A stretch of 64,000 nucleotides of DNA from Platynereis dumerilii. Taxonomy: Eukaryota > Annelida > Polychaeta > Phyllodocida > Nereididae. The translations under genes were made by a program, and so were the position numbers. The notes beneath the pieces are model-generated. The model saw only the letters and a list, made by a program, of their open reading frames with translations. It made no database searches and was not told the origin of the DNA. Shown piece by piece: positions 34,601 through 45,360 of the stretch. The DNA lies in NCBI GenBank assembly GCA_026936325.1, contig JAPTHN010000012.1, positions 38,760,537 through 38,824,536 on the forward strand, read 5' to 3'. The stretch's first letter is position 1. Each line of letters begins with the position of its first letter.

Positions 34601-36612
34601 TCTTCAAAATGTTGTTGAGTGAAGATAGTCGATATGTGTGCTAGTTTAGCCTTTAAAGCTGTTTTATAAGAATCAACTTTATCGATAGTATTCTTTAAGA
34701 GTGGAGCGAAATCAGAACATATTGCAGCGATTAAATCATCAGGGGATTGACACATGTCTTCGAACATTGTGAGGTCCCAAGTGAATGTGGGAATATGAAA
34801 ATCGGGATAGAAAATATTAGCATTGATGATAAAGAATTCAACACTGGGAAAAATTTGTCCTCGATAACTATAGCCAACGCCATAGTCTGGGCGGAGAAGC
34901 TGTGCGGGTGCAGAGCTCCAACGTGAAGCTGCGTCTGGTGGGAAAAGGCCAGAGCTGCTTGTGAGTGGGCGAGCATCCTTGTGATTGACAGATGCGAGAA
35001 GCTGCATATGACGTAATTGGTCTCTAAGGGAACGGGATGAACGGAGTAAGGGAATGGAATCACATGCTTCGAAGGTCATATTTTGAATTGGGAAAGACAC
35101 GTTACTTTGACAAGTACCAGAAATCCTAGTGGTATCAGGCAACGTGTTCAGGAAGACTGCCAAATCGCAATTACAATTAAGGGGGTTAGATGTTAGGTCA
35201 AGTTCTTTCATTTCGGGTGAAGGAAAGTAAATTTGTTTGTTAACGCCATCTAAATACTGCAGATTGTTACGTTGCAAAAATATATATTCCAGATGGTCTC
35301 TAATAAAGAAAGGACCAGAAATTCTATACAGGGAGTTGTAACTAAGATCTATTACAGCTAATTGACGGATATCTCTATGTCTAATTTCAAAGGTATGAAG
35401 GTTATTATAGGATAAATTTAAGTAATAAAGTTGATCGACATATCTAAAATATGCTCTGGAAATATGTGTTAGCTTAGAATGAGTTAGTTCGAAAGTGCGC
35501 AGATTGGGCGTGTTTGTTAATGGGTCTCTTAATGATCTTGAAGTAGTAATATTTCTGAGTCTAAGTACTCTAAGAGATGTTGGGTAATGAAGATTCTGTA
35601 TTCCGCCGATACAGTCTAGTATAACTATTTTAGCTAAATTTAAGACATTAAATTGTTGCGTTTTCTGAAAATAGAAACCCTGAAGAATAAGTGTTTGGAG
35701 AAATGGTTTTGGTCGTGTAAAATTAAAAGATTGATGTGCTGATAGATTGGGCAAGAGGTTGGAAACTTCGAAAGGAACATTAGAAGCTTGTAATTTTAAT
35801 TGTTGTATATTATTGAAAGGCATAGAAGATGGGAGGCGGGTCATATCTGGTAGATGGAGTCTAAGAGATATCAGTTTACTTTGTGAAACGCCGAGATGGT
35901 TCCACTGAAAGGATGTTGAACCGTGTATGGTAAGGTCTAAATGAGTTAATTGAGCTTGTGGTAATAAAGGTAGGGCAGGAGACGATAAATCCCTAAGTAA
36001 GGTAAGTTGTATACGTCTTAAACGATAAAGGGAAGACCATGGAGCGAAGACTGAGGCGTCATCAAGGACTAAATTAGTAATAGCATGTAACTGTGAACGT
36101 GCTTGGACGTATTGTACATGGGTAACTTGAGTGTTTGGCAGATCTAAAAAATTGATCTCGGGAAATGAGTCAATAACGTCAGGAAACCTTACTGCAGAAG
36201 TAAGATTTTGTAAAGTGAGATATCTCATGAAAGGCATAGTGGTGAAGAAAGAGATAATGTCCTTAGTAAGGGCGCCAGAGGAAAGAATCAGTTTTGTGAT
36301 ACGAGGTGAATCGGGAGGCCATACACATGGAGGTGTAGAAAAATTGGCTCCCAAATCACACGTAAATATGTCTCGTTTGCGAGAACACCATTCACCAAAC
36401 ATAGAAACTCTACAAGAAGCCATAGGTTGATCTTGTGTTTGAAGCAAAGTACGCTTGGCCCAAACGGCGGCCGTGTTTGGATTAATGGTAAATCCAAAAT
36501 TCTTATAAAGAAAAGCGTCTTGCTCAGCAATTCGTTGCAAATCAGATGGAGGTGGTGATTGAGCTGGAACCAAGGGAAGGAGGAGGAAGGGAAAAAGGAC
36601 AATTAGCGTCAT
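31666..36612 (-). CDS. envelope-position membrane glycoprotein with N-terminal leucine-rich repeats (fossil element part)
   Basis: 1,648 codons from an ATG, in the env position of the giant element. Residues 1-18 are a signal peptide. Residues about 105-470 are leucine-rich repeats (for example LYYLNLSYNNL, LAVIDLSYNSL), closed by a cysteine-rich LRR cap around 475-517 (NPLNCNCDLAVF). A proline-rich linker follows with a furin-like RPKR near 729-732. Residues about 800-930 are heptad-rich. A cysteine-bearing segment spans 1050-1170. Hydrophobic segments lie at about 1278-1299 and 1351-1370, then a 275-residue tail ending in basic and proline-rich stretches. Many NxS/T sites. Signal, cleavage site, helical region and membrane anchor fit a fusogen-type envelope such as the F-type of errantiviruses; the LRR domain is not usual there. 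Exact fusion-protein class is not assigned. The frame looks whole. Confidence 0.85.
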   Translation of the reverse strand: MTLIVLFPFLLLPLVPAQSPPPSDLQRIAEQDAFLYKNFGFTINPNTAAVWAKRTLLQTQDQPMASCRVSMFGEWCSRKRDIFTCDLGANFSTPPCVWPPDSPRITKLILSSGALTKDIISFFTTMPFMRYLTLQNLTSAVRFPDVIDSFPEINFLDLPNTQVTHVQYVQARSQLHAITNLVLDDASVFAPWSSLYRLRRIQLTLLRDLSSPALPLLPQAQLTHLDLTIHGSTSFQWNHLGVSQSKLISLRLHLPDMTRLPSSMPFNNIQQLKLQASNVPFEVSNLLPNLSAHQSFNFTRPKPFLQTLILQGFYFQKTQQFNVLNLAKIVILDCIGGIQNLHYPTSLRVLRLRNITTSRSLRDPLTNTPNLRTFELTHSKLTHISRAYFRYVDQLYYLNLSYNNLHTFEIRHRDIRQLAVIDLSYNSLYRISGPFFIRDHLEYIFLQRNNLQYLDGVNKQIYFPSPEMKELDLTSNPLNCNCDLAVFLNTLPDTTRISGTCQSNVSFPIQNMTFEACDSIPLLRSSRSLRDQLRHMQLLASVNHKDARPLTSSSGLFPPDAASRWSSAPAQLLRPDYGVGYSYRGQIFPSVEFFIINANIFYPDFHIPTFTWDLTMFEDMCQSPDDLIAAICSDFAPLLKNTIDKVDSYKTALKAKLAHISTIFTQQHFEEYRRPPPTHSTPIAPPPLSAVHHHAKRAAPDPPFAHPTFSYSPPPTMPPFFDQYSPPSRPKRAGRTPTPRDPLALPNTDDTSNTTKQLMQSTNETFRVNINTQDWQSEDSTAFWLSVTIPQAGAGMSANIRRQRDQIFVNTIESMSARQNLMRDAFLEMRSDLVLTIDVIASTFTNTSRNIKLIHTLLNETNQEIISQFAVVSNAINALQRKIQATRILSLLTSKYLRLWSQQIQQLHILLNEADKLITAFHDLAAGKISPHVLPASYVHKLVHKVSTVLYSWHNSYQLAFTDLAHIYQKSQPIFMPTRHGFLLQLLWPIQPKNSKPYTLYHTESLHVPVVATPAFQDRESNHDYTRISIPKPFLGVQHDSFLELSLEELQECLNIDDQFLCTESTIQIDSSQLSCNTAIYTNATADVISELCQVDYFFEPFRAAPRVIDAGNQLLVTGLSLPWTRRCSNDRVARPVPGSLYAVLQRGQFCFCEFSSPSGFIPRRITGCPASENNQYKPFLINYTINAIAMHSFEREFNFTSLPPYESYGMPNFTLPKFAVAARIANTSLANMTHGIIKLKELSRLIKQKGDDFLLKWAELEASFYLSAWFSLRHWIRGFAFIGSIAGYLSLILVIFMYCRGRYLSGLLSSMVMATHFKPSHANPVIPGRPLNCDSVSYVIYPVSISPVSLIHITTLHLLTICVFYMVVSLAKRCLHKCCRDFRVMHRSPETRKFPQIEIFMELNSGHQRLLLYVLTIKSHLSSLSLKGVICPNSFKCDHHRLYSILKPNWDTALCSLQIDSLNVELPRLINVPLYKQKKLQQIMQGQFAVTMLASDSVHLYKLGHNMQEVINTQELNPYSALIRELRQREMEFRSTNVMEPDTTHSVQIKPYATTSGLAASKKMTPPTRIPSRTTPPRRTTPPRRSTSPRQPSAPRMGTRVDTPPNRSVVDIELEPRPTRPTSLLLRPTFPPPLPPPPSPDDTSTSV

Positions 36613-39173
36613 TGTAATGTTTATAATGAGGTAGCAAGGTATATAATTGGCTAAAAGGTTTTAGCATCACTAGTAAAATCAGGTATTACTATAACTATTA
36701 ACCAATAAGGTGGTGAGAAAGACATGATTAACTGAATGTAGACATGCACATAAACGAAGATAACAGGTAAAAGAAGTTCATCCACAAAGAGACATAATGG
36801 TAACGATTAGCATACTAAGCGTGCAAAATTCATCAATCAGGTCGACATATCCTATGTAAAACGAATACGACTATCAATACACAAATAATTATCAACGGAA
36901 ATAAGTATTCATAACAATTAGGCAAGACGAGTTTTCCAACTACTTTGCCTATCATATGAAAGAATGCTGTGTATGTCGACAGAAAATGCAAGAGATGTAC
37001 TCTAAGATCATACTGAATTACTGAAATCGAGAGTCTCGACCAGACCTGAAAATATAACAATTGTCGTCAAAGAAATATAAGTTAATAAAGTACCTTCCCA
37101 CGATTACACGCGTGTAAGAAAAATTGGGAGTATAATTACTGTGAACTTATCTCAATATAACACAACTTGAAACTTCATCAACAATACTCAATGCCTATAT
37201 AAATTCCCGGTTTACTAATTAGTAAACGTATATGCAGGTTAGTGGTCCTAAATGACCGGTAAATGACTCTTTGAAAAGGGTGTACTTACATAATGTTGCA
37301 AGCTGTATGTAGGACTGCTGCCTCTCTACAGGTGTAAAGATTAGAGCAGGTAAGCTAAGGTTTTACTGGCTCCGCAAGAGCTGGGCCCTGTGGGCTGAGC
37401 CGAAAATTTTACAGCAGGTAGCGTGCCATATAAGGTGCAAGGGTGCTACCAAAGCAACAAGAAACTGCTTCCCACGGCAGTCTCGGTGAAGCCATGGCAA
37501 CACAGAAAGCGCCCCCTGCCGGGCTATGTTGTGATGCCATACCATATATAGAACTATGGAAAAGGAATTAGCTAGCTAGCTATAATTTGTGTATAATGAG
37601 TTGGTCATTTACAAAAAAAAAGGTTTTTCTTTCCCCAAAATGCGAAGCGATGCTACAATCACTGGGTGAGCAAAATCCACAGAAACGCATTTAAAATTAT
37701 GTGCTAAGATTAAACTCACGACCACATTGTCGGAACATATTAACATAACTACATCGGCATGAGCCGGAACACATGAAATAGCACAAGATATCCCCAAATT
37801 ATGGTCGGGCTCCCAGTCCGACAGGCAGAGAACTTGCAACATATTGAGATACTTACTCAACGTAATATGTTGCACAATAATTATAAGAAAGGATGCTCAA
37901 AGATAATACTGTATCAGAGCAGTTATAGTAATGCTCAATCAAAGTAGTACCTACATGTCACGATGGAAAAGTAGTGGATAATTTGTAAGAAAACAGTCTA
38001 TCAACAATGGCATATAATCACTTCTCAATTGGCAAGATATTTGACGGCTAATATCTGCAATAAACGACACTCACAACATGAGCAGGAAATGCAGAAAAGA
38101 AACATATTCCATGTTTGAATGTTACTGACTATCTACAAAATGCAGAATGGAATATGTACAAAATGCTAATGATACGAACGCGGTAAGCTAATGGATGAGA
38201 AGAGGAGAAGACTCCCCTCACGTGTATCAAGTAGTATTCGAGAGGTGCAAATAATAGACAAAAACCTTATCGGTGGCATGCAAAATATCATCGTAAAAAA
38301 TAGTTTCAGAACTAAAAGATAGGTAAGAAACAAGTCTTAAATAGTTACAAGAGGTTATAAAAAGCAATTGAAGGCAGAATGGCAACCAGATTTACTAAGA
38401 AAGGATCGTGATGGATCTCTGTGGAGAGTCTCTGTCTCTGAAATATGCGTACCAAAACAATGGTGTTTACCGAGGATAAAATGATAAGCCAATAAAGTAC
38501 TATATCAAGAAGGCAATCAAATGCAAAGAACAAGGGAATACGTGGTCAATGCTGCGAGGAGACAGTGGCCAACGTATGGAAATACTATCGATTGGTCACA
38601 AGGAACACAGTGATAAGAGATGGAAAACAATTCTCAACGAAGAATGGCAAGGTTTAAGAGCGTTGTTGGTGGGCTCAAAGCAGATGAATAATCCGGCTGA
38701 ATGCTTGTGAGCTACAGAAAAGACTTAACGGTGGATAACCGTATTGGTCTGGGAACGAAATGAAGGGACTACACCCTCCTGGTGGCATGTAAGCAAGAAG
38801 TTGGCGACGCAACAAAAGCAAGATATCATCGCACATGTATTAAAATGTGCGGGTCGAGAACTCTTGTTGAGGTTTAAGGCCTGTTAAGGTGTGCCAATGC
38901 AAATATTTGAAGACTATTTGGTTATGAAGAATGGACGAAGAATATAATTCGGTAAAATTTGTAAATTTAATGAATAGGTGTATAAATCAGCATTGTAGGT
39001 AACACAAAAGTCAGTGATATAGCATTCACATTATATAGCGTAATTGTTCGATTAATAGGGAGAAAGGCATTCGATGGGTCAAACTGTTTCTTGGTACATT
39101 GAAGTCTATATTTTTAAAGAAGTAAATAGATTTGAATGAGTCCATTAGTTCGTAAGGTTAAAGGAAAACCTGA
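36613..39173 (-). other. 2.6-kb non-coding span of the giant element
   Basis: Between the accessory exon and the envelope-like ORF. Only short frames without domains. It may serve as leader or intron for the envelope message. Confidence 0.5.
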
Positions 39174-39854
39174 TTACTGTTGTTGTAGAGTCGACTTCAA
39201 TTCGGTTTGTTGGTCGTCTGCGTCATTGAAATCTTCGGGTAATTCCTGTATGTAATGGAGACGCTGAGAAAGCATCAACAGTGGGGGTGATGACACCGGA
39301 GTTGACGTATACATCGGCAGTGATGGAACCATGCGTACTTCCTGTTCATTGTCAAAGAAATGACGATGGTGAAAAGGCTTTGGACGCAATGGTGGCAAAA
39401 AATGTGTAGGCTGAGCAGCTGCTTCGGCTGACATGGTATAGCCCGGGAGATCTTCGTCTGTTGACCATGATGAGTCCGGTGTCGGTGTAGGACTAGGACA
39501 ATCCGAGTCCCATCCATTGACTAGAGGTTTCTGTTGAGCATAAGTGCAAGCCACATAATTGGCTGCAGAGCGAAAAGCATCAATATCGAGGGTTGGAGGT
39601 GAATGAAAGATGCATGTAGCCTCGGTCTGAGTAGCAACAGAAACCGTCTGCTTAGGTCCCTGGAACTGAGGAAGTTGCTGCAGCTGAGCAACATTCACAC
39701 GAGTTGCTGTAGACCATTCCATATTACTGTGTGAAGGAGGATACGACATTCGCCTTCGATGCATTGTTGCAAATATACTGAGGAACAGTAGTTGAGTCAA
39801 CGGAAGACAAATACCAAATGATGGAGGGGCCATAAACAAGGGGTAGAGTATCAC
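39174..39854 (-). CDS. accessory exon of the giant element, up to 226 codons, function unknown
   Basis: The frame opens right after a strong acceptor-like sequence on the element strand (a C/T tract then CCCCTCAG at 39855), so it may be a spliced exon; the first ATG within it is at about 39833. The product begins with a hydrophobic stretch (LPLTQLLFLSIFATM), then has a polar region with SPTPTPDSS and STDEDLPGY, and an acidic/glutamine-rich end. It could be a small membrane-anchored accessory protein. No family recognised. A splice-donor-like CAG/GTAAGG in the 5' LTR could supply the leader. Confidence 0.5.
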   Translation of the reverse strand: MILYPLFMAPPSFGICLPLTQLLFLSIFATMHRRRMSYPPSHSNMEWSTATRVNVAQLQQLPQFQGPKQTVSVATQTEATCIFHSPPTLDIDAFRSAANYVACTYAQQKPLVNGWDSDCPSPTPTPDSSWSTDEDLPGYTMSAEAAAQPTHFLPPLRPKPFHHRHFFDNEQEVRMVPSLPMYTSTPVSSPPLLMLSQRLHYIQELPEDFNDADDQQTELKSTLQQQ

Positions 39855-42044
39855 TGAGGGGAGGGGGGGGTATAAGTGAGGAATCGCAGATGGTGTGAAG
39901 ATAGGTCTGACTAATTTAGGTGTAAGTGATTACACATGTGTTCGGGTTATGTAATCAGGATGAAACTGCTTGAATGTTGTTGGAAAGCTGTGTTTTTCAC
40001 CTTTGTGTGTGAGACCGTCACTGCTTGCTGGCAGCTCGGTTGGAGTGATAAATTCATATGTCAAGAATTCATGTGTCTCATTAAGCCATATGAAATCTTA
40101 AAGGCAAGTACAAGTCTGCATAACAGAGGAGAATGATAACCAATTTTGTCCATGAGAAACGCATGAAGTATCACACAGACACATGTGGCATGAATATGTG
40201 CGAAAGAGGAATACGGCATAAGGAGAAAGTTATTCATTAGTGATTATTAAACTAATTATTAGCTTAAGAGAAGACTGATAAGGTGCGGGAAACTGATGTT
40301 GGGCTCCCATGGGTTCATGGGTGATAGCTAATATACTGAAATGATAACGTTTAGATGTTAAAGAAACATTCATTCAACGAGAACGGAAGTTATCAGTCCA
40401 CAGTCAACTGAAATAAGTCCAACTATTTTTGGACAGAAAAGCTTGTGAAATTATGTGGGATATTAAATTAAATATCTGTTATTTATTTGAGATGAGTTGT
40501 GAGGCAGGATGTCGACGAAACAGGACATTGCAAAGGAACCAAGCGTCGAAAAGATGCACAGGATGCTGAGCCACAATCGAATTTAGTAATGTAGCAGGTT
40601 AAGACAATGCCAATAACGACACACTCCGATACTTCTTGACGGAAGAGATTTTTGAGGAAAACATGTCCTAAAGGAAGGAGATGATCCTATGATAGGAGAC
40701 AATCTCTGAGAGATCTTTGAGAGATATGTGCGTCTCAAGAGGAAGGCTTGGAGCAAGGAAACTTAGCATTATTTGTAATGACATTTATATAGAATACTCG
40801 GTATATTGTGTATAAAAGGTTATCATGGAATATATGTAAATATGAAATCGAGAGACTAGGCATTTTGGTATAGCCAATATGCTAAGTGCGGACGACCCTT
40901 TAAATTGTGTATGGACAAAATATAAAGGTTAGGACTATTGAAGCAAGACACTGTCACTATGACACTTACTGATGATACTTTCCAGTGAGGTGGAAATAGA
41001 CCACGAGCAGGTGATCCCTTCAGTTGTTATTTGGCGATAATAAGCAACCTATGCATGATTTTGCTGACATACAAGTATGCACTATACAAAGGTAGCCTTG
41101 AGTTCTGACATAGACATTCAATATAAACATCCCATTTCATGCTCTTATCTAATTTTTAAACCAAGATAATCAAAATGATTTACAACATCCAGTAATTGGT
41201 CACCAAGACATAATTGAATTTCACCAGTTAATCACATTAGAGGACTTGTGATTCTTTTTCTTATTCATGTTGACCTAAGGTCAGTATTGTGCAGAAGAGA
41301 GTAGGTATCAAAGTACCAAAATAAGACACTGATGTCATAGGATTGTGTTTCAATGGTATTTGGAGTACCTAGGATCATCTTGAAGTAACTCAAGGAAAAT
41401 TAAATTGAGTCTTGTGTCTAGCGATTTATTGACATGTCTATAATAACTGAAATTCCAATCGAACTATTGAAGATATGCATGTGGATATACCATATGCAAA
41501 TGGACATAATTGCCAAAGTGACAACTGTTCAAGAATTGTGCTATTCAGGAGGGGGTCGATTGCTTTATGAAGTGACCTTGGTCATTTTCTATTTAGCAAA
41601 ATGACCTGAGCCGAGTAGCCTAGACAGTGCCTAAGATGGACATCATTGCCAGAGCTACAACACTTAACAACAAAAGAGCCAGGAGGTTTTCCTGTAGATT
41701 CCCCTGTATCTTTATTATTTTCAAGAGAATATTCTTCTCTATGGAACTGCTTTACTTGTATAATGGAAGAAGCTTAAATGCAAACAATTGTGTTACACGA
41801 GAGAAAGTGAAGGAAATGAAAGAAGGAAACCTTCTGTCATATTGTCACTGAAATAAACAAGACACAATAATGAACACAAAAGCCTGGTTCGGACTTTGGA
41901 GGATAGGAGGTGTTTATCTTCAAGCGTAACTCACTGAGCCATTGCTTGTGTGAATGTGGATGTAATTTTCTTTATGTCTGATATTCCAGAAGAGCTCTGG
42001 AAATTAGCTATACAGAACCTGACTAAGTATCTGGACATGTCCCC

Positions 42045-42160
42045 GACGGGATTCGAAGCGACGAAGTTCAACTTCGTCATGCGTGAGTCCTAGTCACACA
42101 ATTCGCACGTGATGACTTTACCTCTAGACCAAGGCCGAACCGGCCAACAGCATATTTTTA
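42045..42160 (-). mobile_element. tRNA-derived SINE-like sequence inside the giant element
   Basis: On the minus strand: box A-like TTGGTCTAGAGGTAAAG, then about 65 bp on box B-like GCTTCGAATCCCG. The wide box spacing and poor stems rule out an ordinary tRNA gene. Confidence 0.6.
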
Positions 42161-42554
42161 AGACTTCTAGTGACCGATGTATGCTGCTGAGCTGGCGGAG
42201 AGCCTCGTTTTCATTTCAGATTGAGAGAGTGATCTAAAAATAGACACTGAAGATAGCGAGTAATGATTCATGCACGTGGCCAAAATAAATGTGCTGTAAC
42301 AATCTAAATATTAAATTTGTGTGAAAAGAGAGGACGTTAATGCAATCAGGTTGGACGATATGATATTAAAAGAGCTAAGAAGATACAATAAACTTCGTGC
42401 ATTTGTCAGCTTATGACAACACTGAATGTGGAGGAAAAAGGTACACACTGTTTTCTGTGGATTGTACTGAACACTATAATCCACCCTGCCTAATTACATT
42501 TGTGGTGGAAAATGGTTCTAAATATGCAATTATAAGACCTACAAGGCAAGGGGA

Positions 42555-42665
42555 CTCGGTGGCGACATAGGCAGCGCGTCCGGACACTAACGTTAAGATT
42601 TTGATTTTGTAGGAAGAAAGGGTATGTGCGAGGTCGCGAGTTCGAATCGCAGGGACACTGCAATG
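42555..42665 (+). mobile_element. second tRNA-like (SINE-like) sequence inside the giant element
   Basis: Box A-like TGGCGACATAGGCAGCGC near 42560 and box B GAGTTCGAATCGC at about 42639. The T-arm does not pair well, so it is a decayed tRNA-derived head, not a gene. Confidence 0.5.
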
Positions 42666-45360
42666 AACTTCATATAAAGAATGACTTGTAATTGCAATTC
42701 TAAATGTTCTAAAGTTTTGTTTCACCCTCAGTTGGACTTGTAATTAGAATTGGAATATAATGTATTTATTGAATGGTAAGAGATAAGATGTACCTCATGT
42801 ACAATGGTAACACGATGGTCAGCCTTGTAACGAAAGGAAAGAATACCTGAATATTGTTCTTGTATGCTGGTAACCATGAACATTTGTAAATGGTCAGCAC
42901 AAAAGAAACCTTGTGAAATTTTAGGGAAGGTGCTTACGTGGAGACTTCACTTTACTGCTATACATTTGTTGTTCCATGCATAGATTCCAGAGTAAGACCA
43001 TGAAGGTTAAGTTAACACTGCTATTGTACAGTTCTGTTATCATTTTGTCGATATAGCACTGTCCGTATATTGAGTACTGTATTTCAATTAATTTCTCTTC
43101 GAATCTAGAATTGAAGATCCTAAACATGATCTTGAATTATATCGGTGGAGAGCTGTATACTTGTTTTGTTGGGAACTTGGAAGCATTCGATTCAAAAGGA
43201 GAGTGAATCTGTATTCCAATCAGAACAAGGACAATACCGAAAAGGATGAAACGGTGTGATTGCCCAAAGGACTCGTCAGGCACTCCAATCACTGATTGAA
43301 CATAGTCGGATCCAATCTCACTACTATTATCAAATTGGCAAAAGACAAGATGAAAGTACTGTAGGATGACTGCCGCCCTGTCTGGCAGGTCCAAAAGGAA
43401 ATCATTGTCAGAGATCTCTAAATGGAAAACTATGGAAGAATGCTATAATGAAGCTTTATGAAGAGGATATTTTACTTGATGAAGCTTGGAGGCTGAGGTC
43501 TTGTTAGTAGTGCACAAGAAATTTTTGGACGATGACCAAGCCAAGCGTGGATGAAGGAAAATCCAGACGATGACAATGCATTACGTACTCAAAAGCTAAA
43601 ACAAGGAAGGAGGAGTGCATCGTATAAGCCTTGAGAAAACAAGAAAGAATAGCCCAATGCATCCATGGTTTTATGATGCGACTTTTAGGAGATCGTTGTT
43701 GTGTGCAAATGACTCATTTGTTCAGCGTTGATGCTTAAGAAGTTATCATTCATTATCATTAATTATCATATTTAATAACGACGACGGAGGCAGTGGTATA
43801 TGTGTAGTGTGATGGACATCGTCATTGGAGGATTACATATGAGTCAGTGGTTGTTACTGATATTTTGGTGGTCATAATGGACTTTGTGCACCTAGGCATG
43901 TGCGGTGGCAACTGTGCGTATTGATATGCGTCTATGGTGATTGAATTCGCCATATGGCTTGATATGTCCCAAGGAAAGATCAGTTGCAAACAGACCAGGA
44001 AAGTGATGCAAGCGCCTGTTTATTAGGCAAAGTTGAAGTTGCATCAGACCGCGTGGCGTTACTTAGGTATTATTGCAAAATGAAAGCCTGGGGGACCATG
44101 ACATAAGTTATAGATAAGGAATTATGGAAGAAATGTTGGACATTCATGAGACCATATGTGGCAGCATGTGGAAACATGCAGAAATGGCAATTAAAAACTT
44201 TACTGGAGACAACAGTTATTGCAGCCATTTAGCATTGATGAGACATAAAGCAATTTATAGTCGTCATTTTATCCTGAAAACTACTTTGATATTTTTGACT
44301 TTTGATGTCTAAGTCAGGGTTTGTAATTGTGCAATTACTCTTAGGGATGTGTAATTCCAACACAAGGTGGCATCACAGATAACAACGACTATAGTTGACT
44401 ATGCAAGGAATGTTGACTGAGGAGTCTGACTGGTGTGTTATTCACATACCGCGGAGGTGACTGGTGAGACACTATAAAGTGTGTGTCTGTAGCCGATATG
44501 TGTTCTGGAAGGAATAATGTGTCATGTGGGATAAACACATGGAGGAGGTAAAATGCAAGACATGAAGTATCGTCTGGCAAATGGACAAACGAAACTACAG
44601 TAAGTTTAGCTTAAGTAAACATGAGGAATGGGGGAAGGCGTTTCTCAAGTAGGTTTGGCTAGGAAAACGTTTTAGCTTACTAAATCTGATAAATAGAAAG
44701 TAACTTTGGAAGGAGGGGTGAATAAACTTGTTTAAGGTGTGCCGTTCCTGTGAAAGGAGAGCAATGGAAACGTTTTAGAGCACTACCTGGAGAGGTGTTT
44801 TTACTTACGTAAGCAGATTCTGAAAAGTCTGCAAATTCCTTGCTAAAAGGTTATAGAGTAGTTCTAGGTATGTTCATGACTTACAGGAAGGAAGAAAGGT
44901 CACTATCCTTCTCGAATTTTTGACTTTGCTATAAATCTGAGCTATGGTATAATAGGATAAAGGTTATATTGAAAATGAGACTTAATTGTTCAGAGATTAT
45001 TATACAATATGGTACCACAATAAATTGTCAGCATAAAGGTATTACAGAAATATATATATTAGATGGATGTGTAGGGGAAAAAAATTCAACACGATGATTG
45101 CCGTGTTTAATAAAATTAGCAAATGGTCAATAGGGGAGGTATCAGGTGGGATCAGAGGGGAGTACCTCTGAGAGTGAGAGAAATATACACTTAGATGGTA
45201 TGGTGGAGCCTTCATTTAGCCAAGGACGGAGAAGAGAACATTCCCCTGTATGTGTGAAAAACTGAACAGTTACATCGTAGTTCTGAATTACTAAAAAAAA
45301 GGCATATTGGTGGAATGGTATTGGTGCCATTTAAGCTCATCTTCACAATGGCCAAATAAC

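Larger units (their letters stand above)
39856..45360 (-). other. 5.5-kb non-coding span of the giant element, with two tRNA-like (SINE) sequences
   Basis: No frame with a recognisable domain on either strand. It contains tRNA-like sequence at 42045-42160 (minus) and 42555-42665 (plus). The 3' border is the end of Pol. Confidence 0.6.

Noticed and set aside
42555-42665. Possible tRNA gene
   Set aside because: The T-arm does not pair and the spacing between boxes is too wide; called SINE-like instead.
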